DNA of 9,677 nucleotides from Synechococcus sp. GFB01. Lineage in GTDB: Bacteria > Cyanobacteriota > Cyanobacteriia > PCC-6307 > Cyanobiaceae. The notes below the pieces were generated by a model. That model ran no database searches. It worked only from the letters and a program-made list of their open reading frames with translations, and was not told the origin of the DNA. Both the position numbers and the translations under genes were made by a program. Below, piece by piece: positions 1 to 7,332 of the stretch (position 1 is its first letter; the number at the start of each line of letters is the position of its first letter). The stretch spans positions 1 to 9,677 of the forward strand of contig NZ_LFEK01000066.1 in the NCBI RefSeq assembly GCF_001039265.1. The letters are read 5' to 3'.

Positions 1-210
1 GGCCGGCAGGGCCAGGGGGAGCAGCTGCAGGGTGGTGCGGAACTCGCCCAGCCGGTCACTCAGGGCGGGATCCTGCTCGAGCAGGGCGGCCAGCCGCTCG
101 CATTCGGCGGAGTCGAGATCGCCGAGCGCGTGGCCCGCCAGCAGGGCGTCGATCTCGGAGGCGTCGGCAGCGGAGCGCTCCGGGTGGGGGTGGCGGTCGT
201 CGGGAGTCAT
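1..210 (-). CDS. Anti-sigma factor, RskA-like (N-terminal part, runs off the left edge)
   Basis: Reading leftwards from the ATG at 210, the frame stays open for 70 codons to the window edge, so only the N-terminus is present. It contains LLAGHALGDLDSAECERL (about residues 22-39) followed by a helical stretch with LLEQDPALSDRLGEF. This is the usual N-terminal signature of RskA-type anti-sigma factors (AGhALGdLs...E...l...l..dp.l). In that family the N-terminal domain holds an ECF sigma factor inactive at the membrane, and a later transmembrane helix and extracytoplasmic domain sense the signal; those parts lie outside the window. The canonical HxxxCxxC zinc motif is not seen, as in RskA itself. 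The start codon overlaps the sigma-factor stop codon as ATGA, so the two are almost certainly translationally coupled. The ligand or stress sensed cannot be told. Confidence 0.8.
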   Translation of the reverse strand, partial: MTPDDRHPHPERSAADASEIDALLAGHALGDLDSAECERLAALLEQDPALSDRLGEFRTTLQLLPLALPA

Positions 211-794
211 GGTGTGCTGCGGAGATCGAACAACAGCTCGCGCAGGCGGATCAGGCCCTGGCGGGAGCGGGTCTTCACGGTGCCCAGCGGCAGCTGCAGC
301 CACTCGCCGATCGCCGCCTGGCTGAGCCCCTCGTAGTAGGCCAGCTCGAGCACCTGGCGCTGGCTGGCGGGAATCGCGGCGAGGGCGCTGCGCACCCGCT
401 CGGCGAGATCCTCCTGCTCAACGCTGTCGTGGGGGCCGGGCACGGCCGCGGGGAAGAGCTGGTGCGACCAGCGTTGCACCAGCTGCCATCGGTTGCGGCG
501 CTGCTGGAGGCGATTGATCGCCATCGAGCGGGTGAGCAGCAGCAGGTAGGCGAGCACCGGCCCGCGGGAGGGCTCGTAGCGCCCCTGCTGCCAGTAGCGC
601 AGGAACACGTCGTGGGTGAGATCCTCCGCCTCCTGCCGCGAGCGGCAGAGCCGCAGGGCCAGGCGGTGCACCGGAGCTCCGCAGGCCTCGTAGAGCGCCT
701 CGAGGTTGTCGAAGGGCTGAGCATCCGCGAGCGGCGGCTCCGCTGCCACGGGCCGGCCGGGTGGTGCATCGGGATCGGGGGGGCGGCGTGCCAC
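207..794 (-). CDS. ECF-type RNA polymerase sigma factor (sigma-70 family)
   Basis: The product is 195 aa, the normal size for an extracytoplasmic-function sigma factor. Residues about 32-101 form sigma region 2, with AEDLTHDVFLRYWQQGRY and the following core-binding helix. Residues about 131-187 form sigma region 4, with IPASQRQVLELAYYEGLS and the helix-turn-helix LSQAAIGEWLQLPLGTVKTR, which reads the -35 element. A 30-residue Pro/Ala-rich leader precedes region 2. The start is GTG at 794; upstream in this frame a TAG is met before any ATG, so the true start may be this GTG or an internal codon. It is followed with ATGA overlap by the RskA-like anti-sigma gene, the standard ECF arrangement of SigK/RskA type. 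The transporter gene ends only 30 bp upstream on the same strand and might be co-transcribed. The regulon is unknown. No autoregulatory promoter could be defined by eye. Confidence 0.9.
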   Translation of the reverse strand: MARRPPDPDAPPGRPVAAEPPLADAQPFDNLEALYEACGAPVHRLALRLCRSRQEAEDLTHDVFLRYWQQGRYEPSRGPVLAYLLLLTRSMAINRLQQRRNRWQLVQRWSHQLFPAAVPGPHDSVEQEDLAERVRSALAAIPASQRQVLELAYYEGLSQAAIGEWLQLPLGTVKTRSRQGLIRLRELLFDLRSTP

Positions 795-824
795 GAGGTC
801 TGCCGCGTGTGCCGTTGCTGGGAA

Positions 825-1780
825 CTACTGGCGAGCCGGCCGATCGGATTGCCGCGGGCGGCGTGCCAGCACCACGCCCGCCAGCAGCAGGATCACACCG
901 ACCACGGTGGGCGGGCGGATCGGCTCGCCAAGCAGCAGCGCCGCGCTGACCACGGCCACCGCGATCGTGAGACTGCCCCAGAGCGACACGGTGGCGACGC
1001 TCGCCTGCCGGTAGGCCCATCGCAGCGCCAGCTCACTCCCGAGCGAGAGGGTGAGCGCATAGAGCAGCAGCACGCCCGCCACCCACCAGAGCTGCAGCAG
1101 CAGGAAGTGCCCGGGGCCGTAGAGCAGCAGGGCCAGCGCGGCGAACACCAGGGCCGTGACGCTCGAGCCCAGGCCCACGCTCAGGGCCGCGGGCCAGTTG
1201 CGGCCGGCGATCGAGCGGCCGGTGAGCGCCGCGCCACTGAAGGCCAGCACCCCCACCAGCGCCCAAACGACCCCGCCAGGTCGTCCATGCCGGCTCCCAT
1301 GGCGGCCTGGGTGAGCTGGGGCAGCAGCAGGCCGCAGCTGATCAGCAGCAGGCTGGGGGTGAAGGCGCGCGGCAGCGGCTCGCGCAGCAGCCAGCGGGCC
1401 AGCAGCGCCGAAACCGGCAGCACCAGGGCGAAGAGCAGGGTCTGGCTGATCACCGTGAGCGACTGCAGGGCGAGGTAGTAGGCCACCGGACCGACGAACC
1501 TGCCCAGGAGCGCGTCGCCCGCCAGCAGAGCCCGATCGCGCCGGCTCAGCGACAGCAGCGCCGGTCGGAGGCTGCGCCGACCGGCAAGCAGGGCGGCGAG
1601 TCCAATCGACAGCTGGGCGAAGAAGAACACATTGCAGAAGCTGATCGGGTTCTCGCCGTTCACCGGGTTGCTCAGCCCGTGCTGCTGCAGAGCCTTGAGC
1701 ACGGTGGCGTCGAGACCGCGCAGCACCACGTAGATCGCCAGGGGCAGGGCGAAGCCGGGCAGGAGCCGATGGGGGGGCAA
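825..1780 (-). pseudogene. EamA/DMT-family transporter, one frameshift (possibly a sequencing error)
   Basis: Two adjacent frames together make one EamA (drug/metabolite transporter) protein of about 318 aa, close to the family's usual 280-320 aa with two five-helix repeats. The first part runs from a TTG at 1780 to about residue 170 and includes hydrophobic helices such as AIYVVLRGLDATVL and LQSLTVISQTLLFALVLPV. The second part, down to the stop at 825, carries GVVWALVGVLAFSGAALTG, LWGSLTIAVAVVSAALLLGE and PPTVVGVILLLAGVVLA, the typical second-repeat ending. The frames join if one G (minus strand) is added to the run at 1271-1274, giving 319 codons exactly. The substrate is unknown; members export amino acids, metabolites or drugs across the inner membrane. 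The frame is open upstream of the TTG to a stop at 1864 with no ATG or GTG, so the start is uncertain. Either the gene is truly broken or one base was lost in sequencing; conserved residues on both sides favour the latter. Confidence 0.8.
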
Positions 1781-1849
1781 TCCGATCGCGATGCTCAGCG
1801 GTAGAGGGGGGGCGGAGGCGCTGATCCCACCGGGCTGGGCTCCTCCTTC

Positions 1850-1871
1850 TTCATTACCCCTTCATTACCCC
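1850..1871. repeat. Perfect 11-bp tandem direct repeat, candidate operator
   Basis: TTCATTACCCC occurs twice head to tail (1850-1860 and 1861-1871). It lies in the 101-bp region between the divergent EamA and DM13 genes and ends 10 bp before the DM13 start codon. An 11-bp period places both copies on the same face of the helix, as in operators of OmpR/PhoB-type response regulators. The sequence does not match the Pho box or the HLR1 element exactly. It could also be a chance duplication; no function is shown. Confidence 0.45.
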
Positions 1872-1881
1872 CGTTCCCACC

Positions 1882-2379
1882 ATGGTGGTCAAGACCCCAT
1901 CCCTGCCCTCGACCCTTGCGGCCGGAGCCATGGCCCTGGTGCTGCTGGGCACCGCAGCGGCTGTCGTGCGCGCCGCCGACGCGGCGAAGCCGGCTCCGGG
2001 CAAGACGATGCTGCCCGTCGCCGCCGCGATGGCCAAGGGCAGCTTCCGCCAGGCGGAGGCGCCGGTGAGCGGCGGCTTCAAGATCCGCACGGAGGGCGGC
2101 ACGCGGATCCTCGAACTCAGCAGCGACTTCAGGACCAACGACATGGCCCCGGACCTGAAGATCGTGTTCAGCCCCTCCGCCACACCGCTGGCGATGAGCA
2201 AGCCGCCGGCCTATCCCCTCAAGCCCGGGAGCACCACCATCCTGGCGCCGCTGAAGTCGTCGTCCGGGGCCCAGAGCTACACGATCCCGGCCTCGATCGA
2301 TCTGAGCCGGCATGGATCGGTGCTGATCTGGTGTCAGAAATTCAACGCCACCATGGCGTGGGCACCGCTGAAGGCCTGA
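1882..2379 (+). CDS. Exported DM13-domain protein
   Basis: The product is 165 aa. Residues 1-31 look like a signal peptide (two early Lys/Pro-containing residues, then TLAAGAMALVLLGTAAAVV, then ARA-type small residues), so it should be exported or anchored to a membrane. Residues about 52-165 form a DM13 domain: GSFRQAEAPVSGGFKI, then LELSSDFRTNDMAPDLKIVF, then YTIPASIDLSRHGSVLIWC and FNATMAWAPL at the end. C151 in VLIWC is the only cysteine and corresponds to the nearly invariant DM13 cysteine. DM13 domains have been proposed to take part in redox or electron transfer because they are found fused to DOMON and cytochrome b561 domains in eukaryotes; this is family knowledge and unproven here. 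The ATG at 1882 was chosen because it gives the complete signal peptide; no strong Shine-Dalgarno is visible. The DUF4079 gene starts 57 bp downstream on the same strand and may be a functional partner. Confidence 0.88.
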   Translation: MVVKTPSLPSTLAAGAMALVLLGTAAAVVRAADAAKPAPGKTMLPVAAAMAKGSFRQAEAPVSGGFKIRTEGGTRILELSSDFRTNDMAPDLKIVFSPSATPLAMSKPPAYPLKPGSTTILAPLKSSSGAQSYTIPASIDLSRHGSVLIWCQKFNATMAWAPLKA

Positions 2380-2436
2380 GGCCATGCTGAACGAAGGCTG
2401 AGCTCCGCTGCCGCCGCCCTCCCGCCGCGATCCCCC

Positions 2437-3156
2437 ATGCAGACCGTCGACTGGCTCTGGCTGATCCACCCCGCGCTGGCGGTGGTGCTCGTGTACCCCC
2501 TGCTGGGGATGGTGCTGCGGCTGGCGCGGCAGACTCGGGAGCGACGCATCCACCACAGCAAGGAGCCCGCCACGGTGGGGCGCGATCACGCCGACCTGGG
2601 CCAGTGGCTGGCGGGCGCGGTGGTGGCGATCGTGCTGGTGGCCGAGGCGGTGGTGATCGCCACCGGCAAACCCCTGGCCGGCTTCGAGGGCGGCCCGGGG
2701 CGGCTCGGGCTGCTGCTGCTGGTGCTGATCGGCAGTGGCGTGGCCCTCGCCGCCCTCTGGCGGGTGCGGCAGCCGGTCTACCGCGCCAGCTTCGCCCTGC
2801 TCTGCTGGGCCGGCGTGATCGGGCTGGGGCTGCAGCCCGAGGTGTTCCGCCGCAGCGACAATCCCCTAGATCCGGCCTTCTGGCAGTCCCACTTCTGGGG
2901 AGGCATCGGCCTGGTCGGCCTGATGCTGTTCTCGATGGCGGGGCGGCCCGAGATCCACCGGGAGCTGCGCTGGCGGCGGCTGCACCTGAGCCTCAACACC
3001 CTGGCGGCGCTGATCTTCGTGGCGCAGGGGATCAGCGGCCCGCGCGACCTGCTGGAGATCCCGCTCAGCTGGCAGAAGCCCACCGTGTTCAGCTGCGACT
3101 TCGAGCGGCTCACCTGTCCGCCGCCGGCCATGCCGCAACAGCCGCCCTCCAGTTGA
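2437..3156 (+). CDS. DUF4079 multi-helix membrane protein, possible b-type haem protein
   Basis: The product is 239 aa with about six hydrophobic helices (roughly 10-31, 55-78, 88-109, 115-133, 155-170 and 183-200). Motifs typical of cyanobacterial DUF4079 proteins are present: WLIHPALAVVLVYPLLG, GRDHADLGQWL, HFWGGIGLVGLMLFSMA, RRLHLSLNTLAALIFVAQG and DLLEIPLSWQKP. The family has no established function. Histidines H11, H51, H152 and H183 each sit at a helix end. From the helix count, H11 and H152 fall on one membrane face and H51 and H183 on the other, a geometry that could bind two haems as in cytochrome b561. That is inference, not shown. The C-terminal tail is short and proline-rich. The stop codon overlaps the start of the glycosyltransferase gene (TGATG), and an exported DM13-domain gene lies 57 bp upstream, so the three genes probably form one operon. 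Confidence 0.85.
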   Translation: MQTVDWLWLIHPALAVVLVYPLLGMVLRLARQTRERRIHHSKEPATVGRDHADLGQWLAGAVVAIVLVAEAVVIATGKPLAGFEGGPGRLGLLLLVLIGSGVALAALWRVRQPVYRASFALLCWAGVIGLGLQPEVFRRSDNPLDPAFWQSHFWGGIGLVGLMLFSMAGRPEIHRELRWRRLHLSLNTLAALIFVAQGISGPRDLLEIPLSWQKPTVFSCDFERLTCPPPAMPQQPPSS

Positions 3157-5129
3157 TGCGCCTGCCCTGGGCCGTGCTGCTGCTGGCCCTGCTCACGGGC
3201 CGCTACCTGCACTGGCGGATCACCGCCACCCTCAACCTCACCACCCCGCTGGCCGGCACGCTCAGCCTGCTGCTGCTGGCCGCCGAGCTCTGGCTGCAGG
3301 CCCATGGGCTGCTGCTGCTGCTGTTCACCCTGGCGCCGGAGCGCGCCCGGCCGGCGGACGCCCCGGCGCAACGGCAGCAGGGCCCATCCAGCGCGGCCGT
3401 GCCGTGGGTGGATGTGCTGGTGCCCAGCTATGGCGAGCCGCTGGAGGTGGTGGAGCGCTGCCTGCGCGGTTGCCGCGCCATCGCCTACCCAGCCTTCGCG
3501 GTGTGGCTGCTCGACGACTCCGGCCGGCCGGAACTGCAGGCCCTCTGTGAGCGCCTGGCTGCCGCTACCGCCAGCGCGAGCGGCGCGAGCACGCCAAGGC
3601 CGGCAATCTCAACCACGTGCTGCCGGAGCTGAGCGGCGAGCTGGTGGCGGTGTTCGACGCCGACGTGGTGCCGGTGGAGAGCTTCCTGGAGCGCACCGCC
3701 GGGCGGTTTGAGGATCCGGCGGTGGGTCTGGTGCAGACGCCCCAGACCTACATGAACGCCGATCCGGTGATCCGCAACCTGGCGCTGGAGCGCTGGCTGC
3801 TGCCCGACGAGGAGAGCTTCTACCGCTGGATCGAGCCGGTGCGGCAGCGGCTGGATGCCGTGGTGTGCGCCGGCACCTCGTTCGTGGTGCGGCGCCAGGC
3901 GCTGCTGGCGGTGGGGGGCTTTGAACCCGGCACGCCCTCCGAGGATCTGGCCACCGGCATCCGCCTCACGGCGGCGGGCTGGCGCTGCCTCTTCGTGGCC
4001 GAGAAGCTCAGCGCCGGCCTGGCCCCGCTGAGTGCGGCGGCGCTGGTGCGGCAGCGCTGCCGCTGGGCCGGCGGCACCCTGCAGACCCTGCGCACCGGCG
4101 CCAACCCGCTGCGCATCGCCGGCCTGAACCCCCTGCAACGGCTGGCCTTTCTGGAGGGAATCCTGCACTGGTTCAACGTGCTTCCCCAGCTGGTGCTGCT
4201 GCTGATGTCGCTCAGCCTGGGGGTGCTGGGCGTCGCCCCGCTGCAGGTGAGCGGGGCAGGCCTGCTCCAGGCGGCCGTGCCGCTGGTGGCAGCCCAGTTG
4301 CTGCTGGCCCGCTGGATCAGCGGCCAGAGCCGCACCGCGCTGATGCCGGAGCTCTACCGCTGGCTGGTGCTGCTGCCCCTCGCCGGGGCGGTGCTGGGCG
4401 CCCTGCTGGGCCGGCCCCAGCCCTTCCGCCGTGACCCCGAAGGCGCTGGCCGTCGGTCGCCGCCGGTCGCCGGAGCCGAAGCTGCTGCTGCCGCTGCTGG
4501 CACTGCTGAGCCTGCAGGTGGTGGCCCTGCTCAACCTGCTGCCGGCACCTCTGGGCCTGGGCGCCAGGCGGCCTGCTCTGGAAGGGATCTCCAGCGCCAC
4601 CCTCGCGGTGGTGCTGGCCTGGGGCCTGCTCAACGCCCTGCTGCTGCTGGCGGCGCTGCGCTGTTGCCACGACCGCGCCCGCAGCAGCGCCATCCCCTGG
4701 CTGGCCTGGGGAGAGGCGGTGACGCTCAACGGCCGGCCGGCCCGGCTCACGGCCCTGAGCGAAGTCGGGGCCGAACTGCAGCTGGCGGAGCCCCTGCACG
4801 ATCTGGAGACCGCCAGCCTCGAGCTGGTGAGCAGCGACGGGCAGCGCTGGCCGCTGCAGCTGGAGTGCCGCCAGGGCCTGCGGCTGGGCGGCCGCTGGGG
4901 AGACCTGAGCGAGCTGCAGCGCGACGAGCTGCACCGGCGCCTCTACCGGCGCCCCGGGCAGTGGCCGGTGCGGCGTGCTCCGGCCGAGCCCCTGGCGCTG
5001 CTGGCCCTGCTGCTGCGGTTGCTGCGACCCCGCGGCCGCGACAGCTGGTTTCGCCGCAGCCTGATGCCGGTGATCCCGGTGGGCGTCAGCGCACCTGCAC
5101 ACCCTTCCAGAACGCCACCCGGCCCCTGA
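3156..5129 (+). pseudogene. Cellulose-synthase-like (BcsA-type) family 2 glycosyltransferase, two compensating frameshifts
   Basis: Three frame segments (3156 to about 3557, about 3554-4430, about 4431-5129) join into one protein of 657 aa if one G is added near 3557 and one C removed near 4429. All GT2 processive-synthase signatures are then present: membrane helices in residues 1-60, DDSGR (D120/D121), HAKAGNLNHVL, FDADVVP (D168/D170), TPSED (D264) and QRCRW (300-304), followed by membrane helices. The gating-loop motif FxVTxK appears as F-R-V-T-P-K exactly at the second frameshift. The family uses a nucleotide sugar in the cytoplasm and pushes a beta-glucan through its own channel. The C-terminal 150 or so residues resemble a PilZ domain, but the arginine motif RxxxR and the D/N of D/NxSxxG are not recognisable (HDRARSSAIP and ALSEVGAEL), so c-di-GMP control may be lost. 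No bcsB, bcsZ or bcsC partner is in the window. The start ATG overlaps the DUF4079 stop. The product polymer is unknown. Confidence 0.85.
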
Positions 5130-5370
5130 TCTCGGCGGCGGCGGGCTTGGGATCGGGATAGAACCAGGCGGCGTTGGCGTTCACCTGGCCGTCCACCACC
5201 ACGTCGTAGTAGTGGGCCTCGCCCTTCCAGCCGCACACGCTGCGATGGTTCGAGGGGCGGAAACATCCCTCCACCAGGGCCTCGGGCGGGAAGTAGGCGT
5301 TGCCCTCCACGGTCACGATGTCGTCGCTGCTCGCGATCAGCTGGCCGTTCCAGCGGGCTTCCGTGGCCAT
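5086..5370 (-). CDS. DUF427 domain protein
   Basis: The product is 94 aa from the ATG at 5370, a normal single-domain DUF427 length. Diagnostic motifs are ARWNGQLIASSDD, VEGNAYFPPEAL, RSVCGWKGEAHYYDVVVDG, NAAWFYPDPKPAAAEIRGR and the terminal VAFWKGVQV. The biochemical function of DUF427 is not established. No signal peptide or membrane segment is seen, so it is probably cytoplasmic. The frame continues upstream to a possible start at 5439, but the extra 23 residues are not domain-like. The gene converges on the glycosyltransferase gene, and the last 44 bp of the two coding regions overlap (5086-5129). It is divergent from the NAD(P)-binding protein gene, with about 70 bp between starts. Confidence 0.88.
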   Translation of the reverse strand: MATEARWNGQLIASSDDIVTVEGNAYFPPEALVEGCFRPSNHRSVCGWKGEAHYYDVVVDGQVNANAAWFYPDPKPAAAEIRGRVAFWKGVQVR

Positions 5371-5441
5371 GGGGATCCGGGAGATGGGCCGCGGTTCTAG
5401 CGGCTGCCGGCCAGCATGGGGGGGTGAGCGAGCGAGCAACC

Positions 5442-6125
5442 ATGACCTTGGTGGCCATCACCGGTGCCTCGGGCAAGACCGGCTGGCGGGTGGCGGATGA
5501 GGCCCTGCGGCGCGGCCTGCAGGTGCGGGCGATCGTGCGACCGGGTTCGGTGCTGCCGCCGGCCCTGGCCGAGGCCGAGCAGCAGGGGCGGCTGGAGGTG
5601 AGACGGCTGGAGCTGGTTCAGGGCGATGCCCTGCAGCACGCCCTGGCCGGCTGCGATGCCCTGGTGATCGCCACCGGAGCGCGGCCGTCGGTGAATCTGG
5701 CCGGACCGCTGCAGGTGGATGCCGTGGGGGTGCGGGAGCAGATCCAGGCCTGCCGGGCGGTTGGCCTCAGGCGGGTGGTGCTGGTGAGTTCCCTGTGCGC
5801 CGGCCGCTGGCTGCACCCGCTCAATCTGTTCGGCCTGATCCTGGTGTGGAAGCGGCTGGGGGAGCGCTGGCTGGAGGGCAGCGGCCTCGACTGGACCGTG
5901 GTGCGCCCCGGCGGCCTCAGCGAGGACGACAGCCGCAGCACCCGTGAGGGCGTGGTGTTCAGCGGCCCCGACCAGCAGCAGAGCGACAGCATTCCCCGCC
6001 GCCTCGTGGCCCAGGTGTGCCTCGACGCCCTCACCGCGCCGGCCTCGATCGGACGGATCATCGAGATCACCAGCAGCCCGCAGCAGCAGCCAGAGCCGCT
6101 GCAGAGCTGGCTGGCGGCGGCTTGA
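5442..6125 (+). CDS. NAD(P)-binding atypical SDR-family protein
   Basis: The product is 227 aa. It begins with a Rossmann beta strand and the nucleotide-binding loop ITGASGKTG (G8, G11, G14). LVIATGARPSVN (about 75-85), RRVVLVSSLCAG (110-121) and the ending LDWTVVRPGGLS (149-160) are typical of atypical/extended SDRs of the NAD(P)H-binding (NmrA-like, SDR_a5) type. The classical YxxxK pair is not visible; a WKRLGERWLEGSGLDW stretch takes that place, as in many members that reduce or merely sense NAD(P)H. Several plant and cyanobacterial relatives act on chlorophyll, quinone or photosystem-associated targets, but the substrate here is unknown. ATG at 5442 fits the family N-terminus; an in-frame GTG at 5424 would add six residues (SERATM-type). 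It ends 27 bp from the convergent MidA gene. No membrane segment is seen. Confidence 0.88.
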   Translation: MTLVAITGASGKTGWRVADEALRRGLQVRAIVRPGSVLPPALAEAEQQGRLEVRRLELVQGDALQHALAGCDALVIATGARPSVNLAGPLQVDAVGVREQIQACRAVGLRRVVLVSSLCAGRWLHPLNLFGLILVWKRLGERWLEGSGLDWTVVRPGGLSEDDSRSTREGVVFSGPDQQQSDSIPRRLVAQVCLDALTAPASIGRIIEITSSPQQQPEPLQSWLAAA

Positions 6126-6152
6126 GCAGGCAGACATCAGGCAGCTGGGTGG

Positions 6153-7332
6153 TCAGCCCGGCGGCTCCTGCAGGAAGCGGGGCACGCCCAGTTGCAGGCC
6201 CCGGGCGTAGGCCAGCCAGCGGAAATCGCCCAAGGCGATGGGATCCACGAGCCGCAGCAGCGCCTCGCGGCGGGCCAGCAGAGCAGCCAGATCAGGCACT
6301 CCCGTGGCGCTGCTGCTCTCCTGCTGCAGGCCGTGGAGCCGCTGGGCCAGACCGAGCGACAGCAACGCCTCGCCCTGGCGGCAGTGACCGAGGGGCATCC
6401 AGCCGGTCGCCCTGGCCGCCGCATCGAGGCTCTCGATGCAGACATGGGCGGTGAGGTCCCATTCCCCCGGATCGAGCAGGGGATCGCCGCTGGCGCGCTG
6501 GCCGCGGTAGGCCAGCAGGGTGCCGGCGCTGCGCTGGGGGGCGTAGTAGCGCCAGGCCTCGAGGGCGTAGTCGACCACCAGCAGCGCACCGGCCGAAAGG
6601 GCCTCGCCGCAGGCGGCAAGCCAGGGCGCCAGCACGGGGTGGAGTTCGGTGCTCCAGCCGGGCTGGCGCTGGGGGGAGGAGGGCAGCAGCCCCAGGGCGG
6701 AGAGCAGCGCATCCGCCGGCGGATCCAGGGGCTCGCCGGGCTCCAGCCGCAGCGAGGGCTGGGCATCGGGCCCCTCGTGCAGCGCCACCATCTGGCGGCG
6801 CCAGAGCGACCCGTCCCAGACGATCCGCTCCACCGCCAGGGCGTCGAGCACCTCATGGGCGAGCACCACGCCGCGGCGGGGAGCGGCGGCCAGTTCCGCG
6901 AAGCTACGCCCAGCGGCAGGGCAGCGGACAGTCCGCCAGCCGCCGGCGCTGGCGGGCGGCCATGCCGGGATTGGGCTCCACCAGCAGCAGGTCGGTGCGC
7001 GCGGCGAGCGCAGGCCAGCCTGCCGCCAGTCCAGCGGCCAGGTCGGCGGCCAGGCTTCCCTCCCCCGGGCCGGCCTCCACCAGGGCCAGGCGAGCGTCGG
7101 GCTCAGCGGCCAGGGTCTCGAGCCACTCGGCCAGCTGGGGCAGCAGCAGGGCGGCGAAGTCGGGTCCGAGCGAGGGAGCCGTGGCGAAGTCGCCCGCCGG
7201 GCCGATGCGCAGGCGGCCGGCGCCGTAGGCCCCGTGCTCCGGATCGTGCAGCACCCAGCCCATGTAGGTGCTGAAGGGCACGCGCCCGCCGGCGGCCTGC
7301 AGTCGCTCCAGCAGCCAGGCGGGGAGGCTCAC
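6153..7332 (-). pseudogene. MidA/NDUFAF7-like SAM-dependent methyltransferase, one frameshift
   Basis: Two frame segments combine into a 392-aa protein, the usual size of this family (PF02636, former DUF185). The N-terminal segment, 7332 to 6907, has YMGWVLHDPEHGAYG (about 23-37), GDFATAPSLGPDFA (48-61) and the SAM-binding LVEAGPGEGSLAADL (84-98). After residue 142 an in-frame TAG appears. Removing one base (A on the plus strand at 6906) restores SFAELAAAPRRG, then VVLAHEVLDALAVERIVWDG, LVVDYALEAWRYYAP and DLTAHVCIESL, the expected C-terminal half. NDUFAF7 dimethylates an arginine on the complex I 49-kDa subunit in mitochondria; a similar role on NDH-1 in cyanobacteria is inference. The start is taken as GTG at 7332 because the protein then begins like its family just before the conserved region; no in-frame ATG is nearby. 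The gene is divergent from the TPM/Psb32-like gene, 48 bp away. Confidence 0.85.

Noticed and set aside
429..1478. A long open frame (349 codons) on the plus strand opposite the sigma and transporter genes
   Set aside because: It is the antisense shadow of GC-rich coding DNA, with low-complexity Arg/Gln/His-rich sequence and no recognisable domain; the minus-strand products are clear family members.
1795..1830. Possible short leader frame (GTG to TGA, 11 codons) upstream of the transporter start
   Set aside because: No support beyond chance; the proline-rich short peptide and unclear transporter start make it weak.
3307..3323. CTG/GCT triplet run
   Set aside because: It encodes a leucine-rich membrane helix of the glycosyltransferase; it is codon bias, not a microsatellite element.
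3485..4750. A 421-codon open frame on the minus strand opposite the glycosyltransferase
   Set aside because: Low-complexity, Gln/Arg/His-rich translation with no domain, while the plus strand shows all GT2 motifs.
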